Of a stretch of DNA of 34,008 bases, positions 31,105 through 34,008 are shown one piece after another (the first letter of the stretch is position 1; every line of letters begins with the position of its first letter). The translations under genes were made by a program, and so were the position numbers. Origin of the DNA: Acidobacteriota bacterium (GTDB lineage Bacteria; Acidobacteriota; Terriglobia; Bryobacterales; Bryobacteraceae); assembly GCA_947470805.1 (NCBI GenBank), contig CANIVU010000097.1:1-34008 (forward strand), read 5' to 3'. The notes beneath the pieces are model-generated. The model worked only from the letters and a program-made list of their open reading frames with translations, had not been told where the DNA came from and ran no database searches.

Positions 31105-32584
31105 TACCACACGCATAGCTCCCCGCTTCATCTTTTGATCCGGCTCCCTTATATCGCGCCACCTGCGGATACGGACACACCGGCCGCGTCTTCGTCGTCA
31201 CGCCCTTCTCCACATGCGCCCCCACAATCCCCTCCGGCGCCACACCCTTCTCCACCCAGTTCATCACCGCCCCCAGCCAGTCGACACTCGAACACCCCGG
31301 CCCGCCCGCGCAGTGAAACATCCCCGGCACCATATACAGCCGGTAAAAATCCCGCGTCTTCGCGTCGCCCATCTTTTTGCTCACCCGCTCGTAATAGGAG
31401 ATCGCCGGATACGGATTCACCTGCTGATCCGCCCACCCCGAGTAATGCACAATCTTCCCGCCCCGCTTCCGCAACGGCTCCAGATTCTCGTTCAACGGAT
31501 TCACATCCCGCCCCGCCTTCACCGTCCGCGCCGGATCCCGGTCAAAATCAAACATCGTAAACTTCCACTCCGGCCCCGGCGCCGGATCCAGCATGTAGAA
31601 CTTCATCTGGCTCTCCCCACGCGGCAGCACCGTCTTGTTCGGAGCAATAAAGTTATCCGCCCAAAGACTCTCACTCCCCACCGGCTCCCCCGGCACCAAC
31701 AACTTGCCCTTACTATCCCTTACACCCCCATAAACCCGAGCAATTCCGCCAATCTGCGCCGCCGTAAAGCACCCCGGCCCATCGGCCCCCGCGCACTGCG
31801 GCAAGTCCCGCGCGGCATCGAAACCACACTTCCGCGGATCGTCAATCACCCCATCGGCCAACCCATCCACCGCATCGCACTTCTTATAAACAACCTCGTT
31901 CAACAACGGCAACTTCTCCACCGGCAACGCCGCATCGCCCAACTGCCCCTGCCCAATCCAAATCCGCCGCATCACATTCCCCGTCAAAAACATCCCCGGC
32001 GCGCCGATCACCAACCCGTCAAAATCCTCCGGATACCGCTGCGCCTCCTGCATCCCCTGCCGCCCGCCCGTCGAACAGCCCACCCAGTAGGAATACTTCG
32101 GCCCCGCCCCGTAATAAGTCCGAATCACATCCTTCGCCAGCACCGCCGTCTCATGCACGGACAAATAGGCAAAGTCGATCAACTTCCGCCGCCCGTTCGG
32201 ATTCTCCGGCGTCACCCACGCGAACGTTGCCAGCGGCTCCTTCGCCGCGTCATGCCCCGTATCGGTCGACGCCGCCGCGAACCCATTCTTCACCGCCCCG
32301 TCCACCGCCCCCATGCTGATCGTCCCCGCCGTCCCCCCATTGCCCACCATCTCAAACCGCTCGTTCCAATCGGCCGGCAACTTAATCGCAAACCGTGCCT
32401 CCGGCCAGATCACCCCGCGCACATCGCAATGCGCCGGCAACTTCTCGGAAGCCGCCACCGCCCGCGCCGAAGCAATCTGAACCTCCTTCCCAAACGCCCG
32501 CCCGCCAAGCGCCTCGCACGTCATCACCGGTCCACCGGCCATCACCACACCCGCCAAAAAGCCCAACAAAAATAGCTGTTTCAT
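31100..32584 (-). CDS. Tannase/feruloyl esterase family serine hydrolase
   Basis: Protein of 494 aa with a signal peptide (MKQLFLLGFLAGVVMAGG). Alpha/beta-hydrolase family that includes fungal tannase, feruloyl esterase B and the PET-degrading MHETase, acting on aromatic esters. The family CS-D-HC signature is complete: C170-S171 (VGCSTGGRQG), D386 (GWADQQV) and H424-C425 (MFHCAGG), with the two cysteines expected to bridge the triad. A calcium-loop segment (CDAVDGLADGVIDDPRKC) lies in the lid region. SD AAGGGA overlaps the stop of the upstream sulfatase gene, leaving 4 bases between the genes, so they are coupled. Likely substrates are plant-type phenolic or gallate esters; exact specificity cannot be read. 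Confidence 0.93.
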   Translation of the reverse strand: MKQLFLLGFLAGVVMAGGPVMTCEALGGRAFGKEVQIASARAVAASEKLPAHCDVRGVIWPEARFAIKLPADWNERFEMVGNGGTAGTISMGAVDGAVKNGFAAASTDTGHDAAKEPLATFAWVTPENPNGRRKLIDFAYLSVHETAVLAKDVIRTYYGAGPKYSYWVGCSTGGRQGMQEAQRYPEDFDGLVIGAPGMFLTGNVMRRIWIGQGQLGDAALPVEKLPLLNEVVYKKCDAVDGLADGVIDDPRKCGFDAARDLPQCAGADGPGCFTAAQIGGIARVYGGVRDSKGKLLVPGEPVGSESLWADNFIAPNKTVLPRGESQMKFYMLDPAPGPEWKFTMFDFDRDPARTVKAGRDVNPLNENLEPLRKRGGKIVHYSGWADQQVNPYPAISYYERVSKKMGDAKTRDFYRLYMVPGMFHCAGGPGCSSVDWLGAVMNWVEKGVAPEGIVGAHVEKGVTTKTRPVCPYPQVARYKGAGSKDEAGSYACGI

Positions 32585-32588
32585 TCCC

Positions 32589-34008
32589 TTAAATCACTTC
32601 CCGCACCGGCGGCAGCCGGTCCGCAATATTCGCCTTCGTCCGTTTCAACTCCGCCATCGCCCGCGCCCGCATCCGCACCAGCGTCGCCTTGTGCGCCGGC
32701 GCCACGGCCAGGTTATTCAGCTCCTCCGGATCCGCGTCCACGTCATAGAGCTCTTCCAAATCCGTAATCAACGGCCGGACGTATTTCAAGTTCTTATCCC
32801 GGATCATCACGTAATAAGGCACCTGCTCATGCATCGCCTTCTTCCCATCCAGGTCCGGCAAAATATCGGAGCCAAACTTCTGCCCCGTCGCCGCCATCAG
32901 CATCGTGTGCGGCCACGGCGCCTTCGGGTTCTTCAACAACGGCGACAAGTCGTGCCCATGAATCTCCCACGGCGGCGTCACCCCCGTGAACTTGAAGATC
33001 GTCGCCGGAATATCCACCCCGCTCACCGGCACATCGCAAACCGCCCCAGCCGCCACCTTCCCCGGCATCGAGAAGATCAACGGCGATCGCACATTCGCGT
33101 CATACGCGGCCACCTTCACGCCCCGGAACCCATGCTGCCCAAACGCCAGCCCCTGATCCGAAGTGAAGATGACCAGCGTGTTCTTCACCTGCCCCGTCTC
33201 TTCCAACGCCGCCATCACGCGCCCCACGCCCTCGTCAATCGCAAACACCCCCTGGTGATACTGCCTAACCCACTCCGTCAGCGTCATCTTCCCCGACACC
33301 GGCGTCCCATCCGGGCCCTTCTTCCAAGCCTCAATCTTCTGCGCCCAATCGGGCTTGGTAGCCCGCGGCGGATAGATGTCCTTCGGCGTCTCAAAGTCGA
33401 TCCCGGCCAATTCCCCCAAATGCCGCTTCGCCGGCTGATACGGACTATGCACGGCCCCATAACAGAGCCACAAATACCAGGGCTTGGCCTTGTCCCGCCC
33501 CTCGCCCTTCAAAAACTCAATCGCCCAATCGGTGTACTGATCGGTGGAATAGCGCTTTAAAATCTCCGTCTTCCCGGCATGATAAGTAATCGGTTGGTCG
33601 TAGTAATAATTCTGGCTCGTCTCGGTAAACTTCGGCCGGTTCCAAACAATCTGGTAATCCCAGTCCCGCCCAAAACCAGTATCGGTGCCCGTGTGCCACT
33701 TGCCGATTTGCCCCGTAAAATAGCCCTTCTGCCGCATAATCTTGGGCCAAAAGGCAACCTTCGCCGGATCATACTCGCACCCCGGATACGGCCCCTCCAT
33801 CCGCATCGATTCAACGCCATACGAGTGCCGTCCCGTCAGCATCGTCGACCGCGACGGCATGCACCACGACCCGTTATAAGCCGCCAAAAACCGCACACCC
33901 TGCTGCGCCAGCCGGTCGATATTCGGCGTCTTCACCCACGGATAGGCTTCCTTGTAACAGCTCAACGTCCGATACGAATGATCATCCGTATAAATGAAAA
34001 GGACATTC
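32589..34008 (-). CDS. Sulfatase (type I, formylglycine), 5' end outside the window
   Basis: Partial protein. The frame runs off the window edge; its visible start reads NVLFIYTDDHSY, the metal-binding N-terminal strand of type I sulfatases (Asp-Asp bind calcium), so the true start and signal peptide lie just beyond. The formylglycine motif is CMPSR within SWCMPSRSTMLTG (Cys codon at 33861-33863), so it is the Cys-type that needs a maturase. Further family motifs are GYFTGQIGKWHTG, TLVIFTSDQGLAFGQHG and DLEELYDVDADPEELNNLA. It hydrolyses sulfate esters in the periplasm or outside. Family S1 is clear but the subfamily is not. It heads the group with the tannase-family esterase and propeller protein. 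No maturase is seen in this window. Confidence 0.95.
   Translation of the reverse strand, partial: NVLFIYTDDHSYRTLSCYKEAYPWVKTPNIDRLAQQGVRFLAAYNGSWCMPSRSTMLTGRHSYGVESMRMEGPYPGCEYDPAKVAFWPKIMRQKGYFTGQIGKWHTGTDTGFGRDWDYQIVWNRPKFTETSQNYYYDQPITYHAGKTEILKRYSTDQYTDWAIEFLKGEGRDKAKPWYLWLCYGAVHSPYQPAKRHLGELAGIDFETPKDIYPPRATKPDWAQKIEAWKKGPDGTPVSGKMTLTEWVRQYHQGVFAIDEGVGRVMAALEETGQVKNTLVIFTSDQGLAFGQHGFRGVKVAAYDANVRSPLIFSMPGKVAAGAVCDVPVSGVDIPATIFKFTGVTPPWEIHGHDLSPLLKNPKAPWPHTMLMAATGQKFGSDILPDLDGKKAMHEQVPYYVMIRDKNLKYVRPLITDLEELYDVDADPEELNNLAVAPAHKATLVRMRARAMAELKRTKANIADRLPPVREVI

Noticed and set aside
1-34008. CRISPR array, defence island, prophage or transposon
   Set aside because: I saw no regularly spaced repeats, Cas or nuclease genes, integrase, transposase or flanking repeats.

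Overview
The window looks like a chromosomal segment of an Acidobacteriota bacterium, most likely of the Solibacter/Bryobacter group. The basis is high GC content, a protein of the Solibacter-expanded TIGR03437 type, a large Oar-like TonB-dependent receptor with an N-terminal carboxypeptidase-regulatory domain, and many secreted hydrolases (sulfatase, tannase/feruloyl-esterase family, GH123-like, SGNH). I saw no tRNA, rRNA, CRISPR array, insertion sequence, integrase or phage gene. Coding is dense on both strands: no stretch above about 170 bases lacks a gene. The largest gaps are 23641-23809, 20064-20196 and 25346-25455.

Layout. 56-1456 (+): M23 peptidase with PKD-like domains, ending tail-to-tail with a minus-strand group (1453-6760). 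That group holds a polytopic membrane protein, a beta-propeller/GH123-like fusion and a TIM-barrel glycosidase-like protein. 6791-8680 (+): Kup potassium transporter. 8677-11920 (-): class II photolyase, TIGR01777-type epimerase, a 69-aa unknown protein, a terminator, then a TIMP/NTR-like secreted protein. 11975-13036 (+): radical SAM/SPASM protein, divergent from the photolyase. 13089-18948 (-): SGNH hydrolase, NtrY kinase, NtrX regulator and a TIGR03437 surface protein whose start is out of frame by one base. 18969-20063 (+): old yellow enzyme. 20197-23640 (+): TonB-dependent receptor. 23810-25746 (+): cytochrome P460-cupredoxin fusion, TPR-like protein, WXXGXW small protein. 25749-28510 (-): DUF362-like protein, small helical secreted protein, terminator, HD hydrolase, secreted unknown. 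28576-30171 (+): Tat-exported DUF362 protein, divergent from its own degenerate paralogue. 30232-34008 (-): sulfatase (cut by the window edge), tannase-family esterase, Tat propeller protein.

The genes suggest a free-living heterotroph that takes up and breaks down complex, partly sulfated or esterified material, with an NtrYX system and light/oxidative stress functions. The pattern I found most worth following is not a gene. At least seven start codons have a -10-like hexamer only 6-10 bases upstream, often with no Shine-Dalgarno, which implies leaderless or nearly leaderless transcripts alongside normal SD-led genes. I found no clear evidence of a new multi-gene defence or mobile system. 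The most unusual gene-level items are the frameshifted TIGR03437 start, the GSFAGA loop in NtrX, the CTC-bearing TIMP-like protein, the P460-cupredoxin fusion and the propeller-GH123 fusion.
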